Assembly (NCBI GenBank): GCA_016870695.1
Contig: VGAV01000022.1
Span: 1-14,057 of the forward strand
Direction of reading: 5' to 3'
DNA from: Actinomycetota bacterium
GTDB lineage: Bacteria; Actinomycetota; Actinomycetes; Actinomycetales; Microbacteriaceae
DNA: 14,057 nt
Numbering within the stretch: the stretch's first letter is position 1; each line of letters starts with the position of its first letter. Position numbers and translations under genes: made by a program. The notes beneath the pieces are model-generated. The model saw only the letters and a list, made by a program, of their open reading frames with translations. It did no database searches and was not told the origin of the DNA. Positions 1 through 7,374 of the stretch are shown one piece after another.

Positions 1-570
1 TCGCTTCTCTCGCGCGTGCCGCTGCACTCCGTCATCGGCCCCGGACAGCGCCGGTGGGCGCGCATCCGGTCGGTCTCGAAGTTCCTGGGGCCGGACCTGT
101 GCCTCGCCCTCACCGCCTCCGACGCCGAGACCGCCGACCGCCTCGCGGTGCGGCTGACCCCCGGCACCACGTGGGTCAGCCACATCCTCCAGCGCCTCGC
201 CCTCGCTCTCCTCACCGACGAGGCGGTGCGCGCCGACATCGCGGACGCGGCCCGCCACTACGCCGCGCGGAACGCCGCCTTCGCACGGCTGCTGGGGGAT
301 CGCGGCATCCCGGTCCCCGTCGGGGACGGACTGAACTTGTGGGTGCCGCTGCCGGCTCCGGCGGCCGAGGTCCGAGAGGACCTGATGCGCCGCGGGTGGC
401 TGGTGCGCGGCGGGGAGCACTTCCAGCTCTCGCCCGACGACCCGGGCGAGCACCTGCGCCTGACGGTGCACGACCTCGACGACGACGCCGCCCGCCAGCT
501 CGCCGACGACATCGCCGCGGCCGTGCGTGCGCGCGGCGGTCGGGACAGGAGTGGGAGGATCGGAGGATGA
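1..570 (+). CDS. MocR/PtsJ-type PLP-dependent regulator, C-terminal part (5' truncated)
   Basis: This is the C-terminal end of a class I aminotransferase-fold protein; the reading frame is open from base 1, so the gene starts outside the window. The sequence SVSKFLGPDL (Lys codon at 79-81) is the PLP-lysine site of the fold, and the later HLRLTVHDL carries the Arg that binds the substrate carboxylate in aminotransferases. MocR proteins join an N-terminal GntR-type winged helix to this domain and often sense pyridoxal phosphate; PtsJ-type members sit beside pyridoxal kinase genes. Here the stop overlaps the pdxY start in ATGA, which suggests translational coupling and a role in controlling vitamin B6 salvage. 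The DNA-binding domain is not visible, so a plain aminotransferase remains possible. Confidence 0.75.
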   Translation, partial: SLLSRVPLHSVIGPGQRRWARIRSVSKFLGPDLCLALTASDAETADRLAVRLTPGTTWVSHILQRLALALLTDEAVRADIADAARHYAARNAAFARLLGDRGIPVPVGDGLNLWVPLPAPAAEVREDLMRRGWLVRGGEHFQLSPDDPGEHLRLTVHDLDDDAARQLADDIAAAVRARGGRDRSGRIGG

Positions 571-1418
571 AGGTCCTCTCCATCCAGTCCGCCGTCGCGT
601 ACGGTCACGTCGGCAACTCCGCCGCCGTCTTCCCCCTCCAGCGCATCGGCGTCGAGGTGCTGCCGGTCTACACGGTGAACTTCTCCAACCACACCGGCTA
701 CGGCGCGTGGCGAGGACCGCTCATCTCGCCCGAGGACGTCGCCGCGGTGATCGCCGGCATCGAGGACCGCGGGGTCTTCCCCGAGATCGACGTGGTCCTG
801 TCGGGCTACCAGGGCGGCGAAGGCATCGCCGACGTCATCATCGACACGGTCGCGCGGGTGAAGAAGGCGAACCCGGATGCCGTGTACGCGTGCGACCCGG
901 TCATGGGCAACGCCAAGTCGGGGTGCTTCGTCGCCCCCGCCATCCCGGACCTGCTGCGCGAGCGCGTCGTGCCGGTGGCCGACATCCTCACGCCGAACCA
1001 GTTCGAGCTCGGCTTCCTCACCGGGACCGAGCCCGGGAGCATCGACTCGACCCTCGCGTCGGCCGACCTCGTGCGCGCCCGCGGACCCCGCACCGTGCTG
1101 GTGACCAGCGTCGAGCGCCCCGACCGCGAGGCCGACACGATCGAGATGATGGTCGTCGCCGACGCGGGCGCGTGGATCGTCCAGACGCCCCTCATCCCGA
1201 TGAAGGCGAACGGGTCGGGCGACGTCACCGCGGCCCTGTTCACCGCGCACCTGCAGCGCACGGGCGACCCCGCCGACGCCCTGGCCCGCACGGCGTCCAG
1301 TGTCTTCGACCTGCTGTCCAACACGTTCGAGGCCGGCTCCCGCGAGCTGCGCCTCATCGAGTCGCAGGAGGCGTACGCGCACCCGCGCCTGCAGTTCCCG
1401 GTCCGCCAGGTGCGCTGA
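567..1418 (+). CDS. pdxY: Pyridoxal kinase PdxY
   Basis: This cytosolic ribokinase-superfamily enzyme phosphorylates pyridoxal with ATP in the B6 salvage pathway. The product is 283 residues, normal for PdxY. Visible motifs are the N-terminal SIQSAVAYGHVGN, with the substrate-side loop, CDPVMGN at 109-115, LTPNQFEL at 141-148, and the C-terminal KANGSGDVTAALF with the anion-hole GSGD at 216-219 (Asp219 is the expected catalytic base). The ATG at 567 is preceded by GGGAGG at 553-558 with 8 nt spacing, and it overlaps the stop of the upstream MocR-type gene by 4 bp. The two genes probably form one unit. The gene ends against a repeat-bearing junction and faces the HIT gene. Confidence 0.93.
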   Translation: MKVLSIQSAVAYGHVGNSAAVFPLQRIGVEVLPVYTVNFSNHTGYGAWRGPLISPEDVAAVIAGIEDRGVFPEIDVVLSGYQGGEGIADVIIDTVARVKKANPDAVYACDPVMGNAKSGCFVAPAIPDLLRERVVPVADILTPNQFELGFLTGTEPGSIDSTLASADLVRARGPRTVLVTSVERPDREADTIEMMVVADAGAWIVQTPLIPMKANGSGDVTAALFTAHLQRTGDPADALARTASSVFDLLSNTFEAGSRELRLIESQEAYAHPRLQFPVRQVR

Positions 1419-1438
1419 CCGTCTTCCCTCCCCCGCGC

Positions 1439-1576
1439 TGACTTGGCGCAAAAGTACGCCAAGAGCCCCCGCGCGCGGACATCTGCGCCAAGTCACGGCC
1501 CCTCGCACAAACCCAGCGCTGACTTGGCGCAAAAGTACGCCAGAAGCCCCCGCGCGCGGACATCGGCGCCAAGTCA
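1439..1576. repeat. Two tandem copies of a 57-bp palindromic element
   Basis: Two copies, 1439-1495 and 1520-1576, have the same length, differ at only three positions and start 81 bp apart. Each begins with TGACTTGGCGC and ends with its exact reverse complement GCGCCAAGTCA, so each can fold into an 11-bp stem (12 bp in copy 1) around a loop of about 35 nt. Inside copy 1, TTGGCG (1443-1448) and CGCCAA (1457-1462) can form a competing smaller hairpin; in copy 2 one base change shortens it to 5 bp. The element lies between the convergent ends of pdxY and the HIT gene. It could be a bidirectional terminator, a REP-like dispersed repeat or a small non-autonomous mobile element. The function is not known. 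Confidence 0.9.
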
Positions 1577-1578
1577 CC

Positions 1579-1605
1579 GCCCGACCAGGCCACGGCCCGA
1601 CCAGG
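1579..1605. repeat. Short direct repeat next to HIT stop
   Basis: The 11-mer GCCCGACCAGG occurs at 1579-1589 and again at 1595-1605. It follows the second 57-bp palindromic copy and ends 16 bp from the HIT stop. No function is evident; it may be a by-product of slippage in GC-rich DNA. Confidence 0.6.
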
Positions 1606-1621
1606 GGCAGGCGGGGGCGGG

Positions 1622-2245
1622 TCAGGCGGCGCCGGCTCCCGCCGCCCACGCGTCCGCGACCGTGCGGCGGACGTCGCCCAGCAGCTGCGGCAGCGCCTTG
1701 GTCTTGGCGATGATGGGGAAGAAGTTCGCGTCCGAGGCCCAGCGCGGCACGATGTGCTGGTGCAGGTGCCCGTCGACGCCGGCACCGGCGATCGCGCCCT
1801 GGTTCATGCCCAGGTTGAAGCCGTCGCACCGCGAGACCGCGCGGAGCACGCGCATGCCCTGCTGCGTCAGGTCGCCGATCTCCGCCACCTCCTCGGGGGT
1901 CGCCTGGTCGTACGTGGCGATGTGCCGGTACGGGCAGACCAGGAGGTGCCCCGAGTTGTAGGGGAACAGGTTGAGCAGCACGTAGGCGGAGCGGCCGCGG
2001 GCGACGATCAGGCCGTCCTCGTCGGTCTTCCCCGGTGCGGCGCAGAACGGGCAGTTCTGCTCCATCGGCTCGCGCCCGGCCTGGATGTAGGCCATCCGGT
2101 GCGGCGTCCACAGGCGCTGGAACTCGTCCGGGACCCCGGCCAGCTCGCCGGCGGCGACGAGCTCGACGGGCGTGCCGTCGGACGCGGTTCCGGGCGCCGT
2201 GGCATCCGGGATCCCTCCGCCCGAGACGTCAGGCGTCTGCGTCAC
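1622..2245 (-). CDS. HIT-family protein, Ap4A phosphorylase-like
   Basis: This histidine-triad nucleotide-binding protein has 207 residues. The HIT signature is HLHQHIVPR, with His160, His162 and His164, and a CPFC pair at 65-68 probably binds zinc together with downstream histidines. Its position directly after thrS matches Mycobacterium tuberculosis Rv2614c-Rv2613c, where Rv2613c was described as a diadenosine tetraphosphate phosphorylase; that supports an Ap4A-degrading role, fitting because aminoacyl-tRNA synthetases make Ap4A. The chosen start is the GTG at 2243-2245, which overlaps the thrS stop as GTGA and has GAGGA (complement of 2252-2256) 6 nt upstream. The first 35 or so residues are low in complexity. 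The exact nucleotide substrate is inferred from context only. Confidence 0.85.
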   Translation of the reverse strand: MTQTPDVSGGGIPDATAPGTASDGTPVELVAAGELAGVPDEFQRLWTPHRMAYIQAGREPMEQNCPFCAAPGKTDEDGLIVARGRSAYVLLNLFPYNSGHLLVCPYRHIATYDQATPEEVAEIGDLTQQGMRVLRAVSRCDGFNLGMNQGAIAGAGVDGHLHQHIVPRWASDANFFPIIAKTKALPQLLGDVRRTVADAWAAGAGAA

Positions 2246-4251
2246 GCGAGGTCCTCGGCTGTGTCGACGAGCGTGCGCGCGGAGATCGCGCCGGTGATGC
2301 GCGCGACGGCTTCGTCGACGGGGATGCCGTTGAGCTGCGTGCCGTCGCGGAAGCGGAACGACACCGTGCCGTTCGAGCGGTCCTGCTCGCCGGCGATCAG
2401 CATGAGCGGCACCTTCTGCGTGGTGTGCGTGCGGATCTTCTTCTGCATGCGGTCGTCACTGTGGTCGGCCTCGGCGCGGACGCCCGTGGTCTTGAGGTCG
2501 GCGACGATGTCCTGCAGGTAGTCGCCGTACTCGGCGGCCACGGGGACCGCCACGACCTGGACCGGCGCGAGCCACACCGGGAACGCACCCGCGTAGTGCT
2601 CGAGCAGGATCGCGAAGAAGCGCTCGACCGAGCCGAACAGGGCGCGGTGGATCATGACGGGGCGGTGCTTCTCGCCGTCGGGACCGGTGTACTCGAGCTC
2701 GAAGCGCTCGGGCTGGTTGAAGTCGAGCTGGATGGTCGACATCTGCCACGTGCGGCCGATCGCGTCGCGCGCCTGCACCGAGATCTTCGGACCGTAGAAG
2801 GCGGCCCCGCCCGGGTCGGGCACGAGCTCGAGGCCGGACGCCTCGGCGACCTCGCGGAGCGTCTCGGTCGCCTCGGTCCAGAGGGCGTCGTCGCCGATGA
2901 ACTTCGGGTTGCCCTCCTCCTTCGTCGACAGCTCCAGGTAGAAGTCGTTCAGGCCGTAGTCGCGCAGCGTCTGCAGCACGAAGTCGAGGCTGTGGGTCAG
3001 CTCGCCCTTCACCTGGTCGGCGGTGACGTAGATGTGGGTGTCGTCCTGCGTCATGCCGCGCACGCGCGTGAGGCCCGACAGCGTGCCGCTCTTCTCGTAC
3101 CGGTAGACCGACCCGAACTCGCTCAGGCGCAGGGGAAGCTCGCGGTAGCTGCGCCCGCGCGAGCGGAAGATGAGGTTGTGGAACGGGCAGTTCATGGGCT
3201 TGAGGTAGTACTCCTGGCCCTCGCGCGACACGTGCCCGTCGGCGTCCACGACCTCGTCGAGCACCATCGGGGGGTACATGCCGTCGGCGTACCACTGCAG
3301 GTGGCCGCTCGTCATGAACAGGTCGCCCTTGGTGATGTGCGGGGTGTTGACGACCTCGTAGCCGCTGGCGAGCAGGCGCTCGCGCATGTACCGCTCGATC
3401 TCGTAGCGGATGATGCCGCCCTTGGGGTGGAACACCGACAGCCCCGGGCCGATCTCGTCCGGGAACGAGAAGAGGTCGAGCTCCTTGCCGAGCTTGCGGT
3501 GGTCGCGCTTGGCGGCCTCCTCGAGACGGTGCTGGTAGGCGCGAAGCTCGTCCTTGGTGGGCCAGGCGGTGCCGTAGATGCGCTGGAGCTGGGGGTTCTT
3601 CTCGCTGCCGCGCCAGTAGGCGCCGGCGATGCGGGTGAGGTCCCACCCGTTGCCGATGAGGCGCGTGCCGGGCACGTGGGGTCCGCGGCACAGGTCCTTC
3701 CACGCCGTCTCGCCGTCGCGGGTGACGTTGTCGTAGATCGTCAGCTCGCCGGCGCCGACCTCGACCGACGCGCCTTCGGCCGCCTCCGCGGAGCCGCCCT
3801 TCAACCCGATGAGCTCGAGCTTGAACGGCTCGGCGGCCAGCTCGGCGCGCGCCTCGTCGTCGCTGACGACCCGGCGCACGAACCGCTGGTTCTCGCGGAC
3901 GATGCGCTCCATCTCCTTCTTGATGACCTTGAGGTCGTCGGGGGTGAAGGGCTCGTCGACCTGAAAGTCGTAGTAGAAGCCGTCGGTGACGGGCGGACCG
4001 ATGCCGAGGTTCGCCTGCGGCTTGACGCGCTGCACCGCCTGCGCGAGGACGTGCGCGGTGGAGTGCCGCAGGATCGACAGGCCGTCGGCGCTGTCGATCG
4101 TCACGGCCTCGACGTCGTCCTCGGCGGTGACCGTCGTGGCGAGGTCCTTCAGCTCGCCGTTCACGCGCAGCGCGACGACCGATCGATCGGGGAAGAGGGC
4201 GAAGCCGTCGGCGGGAAAGGTGTGCTCCGACGGCAGGGCGGCATCAGTCAA
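2242..4251 (-). CDS. thrS: Threonyl-tRNA synthetase
   Basis: This class II synthetase charges tRNA-Thr in the cytosol; it is 669 residues from the chosen start. Order of parts: an N-terminal TGS domain (about 15-55), the editing domain with HSTAH (His63, His67) and C188/H192, the catalytic core and the C-terminal anticodon-binding domain (from about 560). The catalytic zinc ligands are in place: Cys355 in MNCPFH, His406 in DDTHIY and His535 in MIHRALFG. Motif 2 lies at about 375-400 ([10 protein letters not shown]). The frame stays open far upstream, but the TTG at 4249-4251 is preferred because GGAG (complement of 4258-4261) lies 6 nt before it and the protein then begins just before the TGS domain. 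The stop overlaps the HIT start. Confidence 0.96.
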   Translation of the reverse strand: MTDAALPSEHTFPADGFALFPDRSVVALRVNGELKDLATTVTAEDDVEAVTIDSADGLSILRHSTAHVLAQAVQRVKPQANLGIGPPVTDGFYYDFQVDEPFTPDDLKVIKKEMERIVRENQRFVRRVVSDDEARAELAAEPFKLELIGLKGGSAEAAEGASVEVGAGELTIYDNVTRDGETAWKDLCRGPHVPGTRLIGNGWDLTRIAGAYWRGSEKNPQLQRIYGTAWPTKDELRAYQHRLEEAAKRDHRKLGKELDLFSFPDEIGPGLSVFHPKGGIIRYEIERYMRERLLASGYEVVNTPHITKGDLFMTSGHLQWYADGMYPPMVLDEVVDADGHVSREGQEYYLKPMNCPFHNLIFRSRGRSYRELPLRLSEFGSVYRYEKSGTLSGLTRVRGMTQDDTHIYVTADQVKGELTHSLDFVLQTLRDYGLNDFYLELSTKEEGNPKFIGDDALWTEATETLREVAEASGLELVPDPGGAAFYGPKISVQARDAIGRTWQMSTIQLDFNQPERFELEYTGPDGEKHRPVMIHRALFGSVERFFAILLEHYAGAFPVWLAPVQVVAVPVAAEYGDYLQDIVADLKTTGVRAEADHSDDRMQKKIRTHTTQKVPLMLIAGEQDRSNGTVSFRFRDGTQLNGIPVDEAVARITGAISARTLVDTAEDLA

Positions 4252-4257
4252 GGCGGT

Positions 4258-4283
4258 CTCCAATAAAGCTCGCTCCCAGGCTA
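4258..4283 (-). promoter_or_regulatory. thrS -10 box and ribosome binding site
   Basis: On the minus strand TAGCCT (complement of 4278-4283) is a good actinobacterial -10 box and would start the message near 4271, giving a leader of about 20 nt. GGAG (complement of 4258-4261) lies 6 nt before the TTG start and decides that start. No convincing -35 box is seen, and there is no room for a T-box leader. Confidence 0.5.
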
Positions 4284-4324
4284 CCCGCAGGGTGTGGCGC
4301 GGACGGCACGCGGCGTGCCCCATC

Positions 4325-5488
4325 ATGGGACCCGTGACCCTGGCGATCATCGGCGGCGTGCTCTGGCTTCTCGGCATCGTCGCCCTCCTCACCGGAGCCC
4401 TGCCCACCGACGACGCCCTCGCCGTCGCGGAGCGCGTGTGGCCCATCCTGCTGTTCGTCGTCGCCGTCACGGTCGTCGCGGAGCTGGCATCCAAGGCCGG
4501 CCTGTTCGACGTCGTCGCCGCGCGCCTGGCGCGGGTCGCGCGCGGACGGACGGCGCTGCTGTGGGTGCTCGTGGTCGTGCTCGCCACGGTGGCCACGGCG
4601 TTCCTCTCCCTGGACACCACAGCGGTGCTGCTGACGCCGGTCGTCGTCGCGATGGCCGTGGCGCGGAGGATGGACCCGCTGCCCTTCGCCTTCGTCACCG
4701 TGGTGCTGGCCAACACGGCCTCGCTCGTGCTGCCGGTGTCGAACCTGACGAACCTGCTCGCCTCGGACGCGCTCGGCGGCGGCCACGACCCGATCGCCTT
4801 CCTCGCCCTCCTCGGCCCCTCCGCGCTCATCGCGATCCTCGTGTCGGTCGCCGTGCTGACCGCGGTGTTCCTCCGCCGCCTGCCGCGGACCTATCCCGAC
4901 GCCCCCGCCCCCGCCGTCGCCGATCCCCTGCTCCTGCGCGTGTCGGGCGTGGTGACCGTCGCCCTCCTGCCGCTACTGGTCATCGGGCTGGAGCCCTGGA
5001 TGCCGGCGGTCGGCGCCGCCGTCGTGCTCGTGGCCGTGTTCGCCTGGCGTGCGCCGCGGGCGCTCGGCATCCGTCTCGTCCCCTGGTCGCTGCTCGTGTT
5101 CGCCGGCGGGCTGTTCCTCGCGGTGGGCGCTCTCGAGGCGCTGGGCATCGGACGGGTGACGTCCGTCCTGGCCGGCACCGGCGACGACCTCGTGTCGCTC
5201 TGGCAGCTGGCCGGCGCCGGCGCCCTCGCGGCCAACGGCATCAACAATCTGCCGGCCTACCTCGCGCTGGAGTCGGCCGCGGGGTCGCCGGCACGACTGG
5301 CGGCCCTGCTGATCGGGGTGAACGCCGGTCCGATCGTCACTCCGTGGGCGTCGCTGGCCACGCTGCTGTGGCACGACCGCCTCGTCGCGGCGGGCGTCGA
5401 GGTGCGCTGGTCGCGGTTCGTGGTGCTCGGCGCGGTGATCGCCCCGCTGATCCTGCTGCTGGGCGTACTGCCCCTCGCCCTCGTCTGA
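4325..5488 (+). CDS. ArsB/SLC13-type ion permease
   Basis: This is a 387-residue integral membrane protein with about ten hydrophobic segments spread over the whole length. Features of the ArsB/NhaD/SLC13 ion transporter superfamily are [11 protein letters not shown] at 95-105, SNLTNLL at 139-145, NGINNLP at 304-310 and [14 protein letters not shown] at 331-344; the two halves look like the usual inverted repeat with re-entrant loops. Substrate cannot be read from the sequence: arsenite, organic anion and other ions are possible, and no arsR or arsC lies nearby. ATG at 4325 was chosen; it has no Shine-Dalgarno sequence, and GTG at 4334 is an alternative with GGGA close by. The gene is divergent from thrS with 73 bp between starts. 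Confidence 0.78.
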   Translation: MGPVTLAIIGGVLWLLGIVALLTGALPTDDALAVAERVWPILLFVVAVTVVAELASKAGLFDVVAARLARVARGRTALLWVLVVVLATVATAFLSLDTTAVLLTPVVVAMAVARRMDPLPFAFVTVVLANTASLVLPVSNLTNLLASDALGGGHDPIAFLALLGPSALIAILVSVAVLTAVFLRRLPRTYPDAPAPAVADPLLLRVSGVVTVALLPLLVIGLEPWMPAVGAAVVLVAVFAWRAPRALGIRLVPWSLLVFAGGLFLAVGALEALGIGRVTSVLAGTGDDLVSLWQLAGAGALAANGINNLPAYLALESAAGSPARLAALLIGVNAGPIVTPWASLATLLWHDRLVAAGVEVRWSRFVVLGAVIAPLILLLGVLPLALV

Positions 5489-5521
5489 CCGGGGCGGCGC
5501 CGGGGCCGGGGCGCCCGCAGC

Positions 5522-5656
5522 CGCTCGCCGAACTCCGGAGTCTTGCGCGTGCGCGCGCTCGCCGAACTCCGGAGTCCGTGCGCGTGTGCGCGCTCACCGG
5601 CGCGAACCGGCGCGATTCGGCGCGACGGCGGCGCGGATCTCCGGAGTTGCGCGAGC
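5522..5656. repeat. Palindromic repeat cluster with inverted third copy
   Basis: The 21-mer motif beginning CGCTCGCCGAACTCC and ending GGAGTC occurs at 5522-5542 and 5556-5576 (34 bp apart), and an imperfect inverted copy (CTCCGGAGTTGCGCGAGC, two mismatches) is at 5639-5656. Each direct copy holds the perfect 10-bp palindrome ACTCCGGAGT (5532-5541, 5566-5575). Between the second and third copies GGCGCGA occurs three times at exactly 10-bp steps (5599, 5609, 5619). The whole 135 bp has inverted ends. It lies between the convergent permease and PPOX genes and could act as a transcription stop, or be a small dispersed or mobile repeat. The rest of 5489-5689 shows only GC-rich sequence. Confidence 0.8.
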
Positions 5657-5689
5657 CGGTTCTTGCGAAGCCCGGCACGGCCGGCCGCG

Positions 5690-6082
5690 TCACTCGTCGT
5701 ACGCGCGCGCCCAGGCGCGCCCGGGCTCGACGAGCCAGGCGACGAAGTTCTCGCGGATCGGGTACGGCTCGCCGGTGTAGAGCGTCGAGATGCGGTCGAC
5801 GACCTCCAGGGCCGCGGCGCCCTCGAGTCGCTCCACGGCGGTGCCGCGGACGAACGCCATCGCGAGCGGGTCGTCGGGCTTGGTCACCGAGACGGCCACG
5901 CGCGGGTCGCGCTGCAGGTTCCGGTCCTTCAGCGCCCCCGCCTCGGTGAAGAAGGCGAGCCGCTCCCCCTCGACGCCGACCCACACGGGAACGGAGTGGG
6001 GCGCCCCGTCCTTCATCAGCGTCGACAGGTGCGCGACGGCGGTGGTCTCGAAGTACGGCTTGGCGGTGGTCCAGTCGCTCAT
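5690..6082 (-). CDS. PPOX-class (FMN/F420-binding split barrel) protein
   Basis: This 130-residue protein has the pattern of small pyridoxamine-phosphate-oxidase-like split-barrel proteins: an N-terminal helix (FETTAVAHLSTL), the strand pair DGAPHSVPVWVGVEGERLAFFT, then LKDRNLQRDPRVAVSVTKPDDP, where ARG/LYS-rich strands bind the cofactor phosphate, and a YTGEPYP segment near the C-terminus. Actinobacterial members often use F420 or FMN to reduce small molecules, but the cofactor and substrate are not determined by what is seen. ATG at 6080-6082 gives the usual N-terminus; the frame extends upstream only as low-complexity GRG-rich sequence. No clear Shine-Dalgarno is seen. It is divergent from the nit cluster (197 bp between starts), so a link is possible but unproven. 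Confidence 0.8.
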   Translation of the reverse strand: MSDWTTAKPYFETTAVAHLSTLMKDGAPHSVPVWVGVEGERLAFFTEAGALKDRNLQRDPRVAVSVTKPDDPLAMAFVRGTAVERLEGAAALEVVDRISTLYTGEPYPIRENFVAWLVEPGRAWARAYDE

Positions 6083-6219
6083 GCATGGTGCAACGTCGCG
6101 GCCCCTCGCGGTTCTTCCCCGCCCGCGGCTCCCGCTCCCCGAATCCGACTCTCCCGCCCGACCGCCCCGACCGCCCCACCGCCCGCGGGCCGGACGCGAT
6201 ACGACGACCCGTCCACCGC

Positions 6220-6279
6220 GAAACACGACTGCTATCCGGTGGTCGTCGTGCGGAAACAGTCGAGGTCTCTACTGGGGGC
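6220..6279 (+). promoter_or_regulatory. Candidate nitD promoter with GAAAC boxes
   Basis: GAAACACGAC (6220-6229), TCCG (6235-6238), GAAAC (6253-6257) and CTGGG (6272-6276) occur in the same order and at the same distances as in the region before nitB. The two GAAAC boxes are 33 bp apart, three 11-bp steps, which recalls the spacing of GlnR boxes (gTnAC-n6-GAAAC), though the middle boxes match poorly. TCTACT at 6268-6273 is a possible -10 box that would place the transcript start at about the ATG (6280), i.e. a leaderless message; the only Shine-Dalgarno-like run (GGGGG, 6274-6278) is too close to the ATG. Confidence 0.45.
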
Positions 6280-7374
6280 ATGACCAACGAAGCCGTCCAC
6301 ACCGACATCCATCCGGATCGTGTCGCGACCCGGGTCAGTCTCGCTCTGCTGGGCGTCCGCAGCGACGCCCCGGTCCGCCGGTCCGGCGGGGCGGGTCCGA
6401 GCGACGACGGTCACTTCGTGATCGACGGCGACGGCGCTGCCATCCCCCTGAATCCGAACAGTCCCTACGTCGTGTCCGCGTCGGGGCGCCTCACCCGGGA
6501 CGGCGCGGACCTCGGGTTCGACGTCGCGCCGGTCGTGCGCCCGCGGTTCTACGACCTGCAGACGTCCGAGGGCGTCGCCTACGACAAGATCGCCAAGTTG
6601 CACGGCAAGAACGTCCTCGCCACGACGGTCGTGCAGACGTGCGTGCGGTACGACGAGAGCGAGCGCTGCCGCTTCTGCGCCATCGAAGCGTCCCTCGACG
6701 CGGGCACGACCATCGCCGTCAAGACGCCGGCCATGCTCGCGGAGGTCGCCGAGGCCGCGGTGCGTCTGGACGGCGTCACCCACATGGTGATGACCACCGG
6801 CACGTCGAACGGCTGGGACCGCGGCGCGAAGCACCTCGCCCGCTGCGTGCGTGCGGTCAAGGCGGCCGTGCCGCAGCTCGAGATCCAGGTGCAGTGCGAG
6901 CCGCCGGCGGACCTCCAGGCCATCACGGACCTGTACGAGGCGGGCGCCCGGTCCATCGGCATCCATGTCGAGTCCATGGACGACGAGGTGCGCCGGAGAT
7001 GGATGCCGGGCAAGTCGCGGGTCGGCCTGGACGAGTACCGCGCCGCCTGGCGCGAGGCGGTGCGGGTGTTCGGCTGGAACCAGGTGTCGACCTACCTCAT
7101 CGTCGGCATGGGCGAGGAGCCGGATGCCGCCGTCGAAGGCGCCCGTGAGCTCATCGAGATGGGCGTGTACCCGTTCGTCGTCCCGTTCCGCCCGCTGAAG
7201 GGCACTCTCGCCACCGACGTGGACCGGGTGCCGGCGCCCCACCGCGCCACGGTGGACCACATCACGACACGGGTCGCGGCGCTGCTGCAGGCGGCGGGCA
7301 TGCGGGGCGAGGACCAGCGCGCCGGGTGCGCCGCGTGCGGGGCGTGCAGCATCCTCAAGACGGCGGGCGCGTGA
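6280..7374 (+). CDS. nitD: MSMEG_0568-family radical SAM protein (NitD-like)
   Basis: This 364-residue protein belongs to the radical SAM group found only in Nit1C-type clusters; the symbol follows the pseudomonad nit genes. The expected iron-sulphur site is Cys121-X8-Cys130-X2-Cys133 (QTCVRYDESERCRFCAIE), not the standard CX3CX2C. Following parts fit a TIM-barrel radical SAM core: VTHMVMTTGTSNGWDRG (166-182) in the GGE-like position, EIQVQCEPP (201-209), GIHVESMDD (227-235), and YLIVGMGEEPD (272-282). The C-terminus has a second cysteine set, Cys350-X2-Cys353-X2-Cys356, which may bind another cluster. The reaction is unknown. ATG at 6280 was chosen because homologues begin shortly before this core. 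It overlaps the next gene by one base. Confidence 0.9.
   Translation: MTNEAVHTDIHPDRVATRVSLALLGVRSDAPVRRSGGAGPSDDGHFVIDGDGAAIPLNPNSPYVVSASGRLTRDGADLGFDVAPVVRPRFYDLQTSEGVAYDKIAKLHGKNVLATTVVQTCVRYDESERCRFCAIEASLDAGTTIAVKTPAMLAEVAEAAVRLDGVTHMVMTTGTSNGWDRGAKHLARCVRAVKAAVPQLEIQVQCEPPADLQAITDLYEAGARSIGIHVESMDDEVRRRWMPGKSRVGLDEYRAAWREAVRVFGWNQVSTYLIVGMGEEPDAAVEGARELIEMGVYPFVVPFRPLKGTLATDVDRVPAPHRATVDHITTRVAALLQAAGMRGEDQRAGCAACGACSILKTAGA

Noticed and set aside
1439..1576. CRISPR array
   Set aside because: There are only two units, they are 57 bp and palindromic at the ends, with a 24-bp GC-rich gap and no cas genes.
1443..1961. Open frame reading through the 57-bp repeats (repeated LAQKYA.SPRARTSAPSH)
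   Set aside because: The peptide repeat only reflects the DNA repeat, the frame runs on antisense to the HIT gene, and there is no ribosome binding site.
2035..4266. Long open frame on the plus strand across thrS
   Set aside because: It is the antisense shadow of thrS in GC-rich DNA; the translation is low in complexity and the minus-strand protein matches every threonyl-tRNA synthetase motif.
4252..4324. T-box or other riboswitch before thrS
   Set aside because: The likely leader is only about 20 nt, and no specifier loop or antiterminator bulge can be formed.
5491..5517. Rho-independent terminator after the permease gene
   Set aside because: The GC-rich sequence can form only a short stem (GGGCG/CGCCC) and there is no T run.
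6220..6279. Sigma-54 promoter, as used with NitA in pseudomonads
   Set aside because: No GG-N10-GC arrangement with the right flanks is present before nitD or nitB, and high-GC actinobacteria lack sigma-54.
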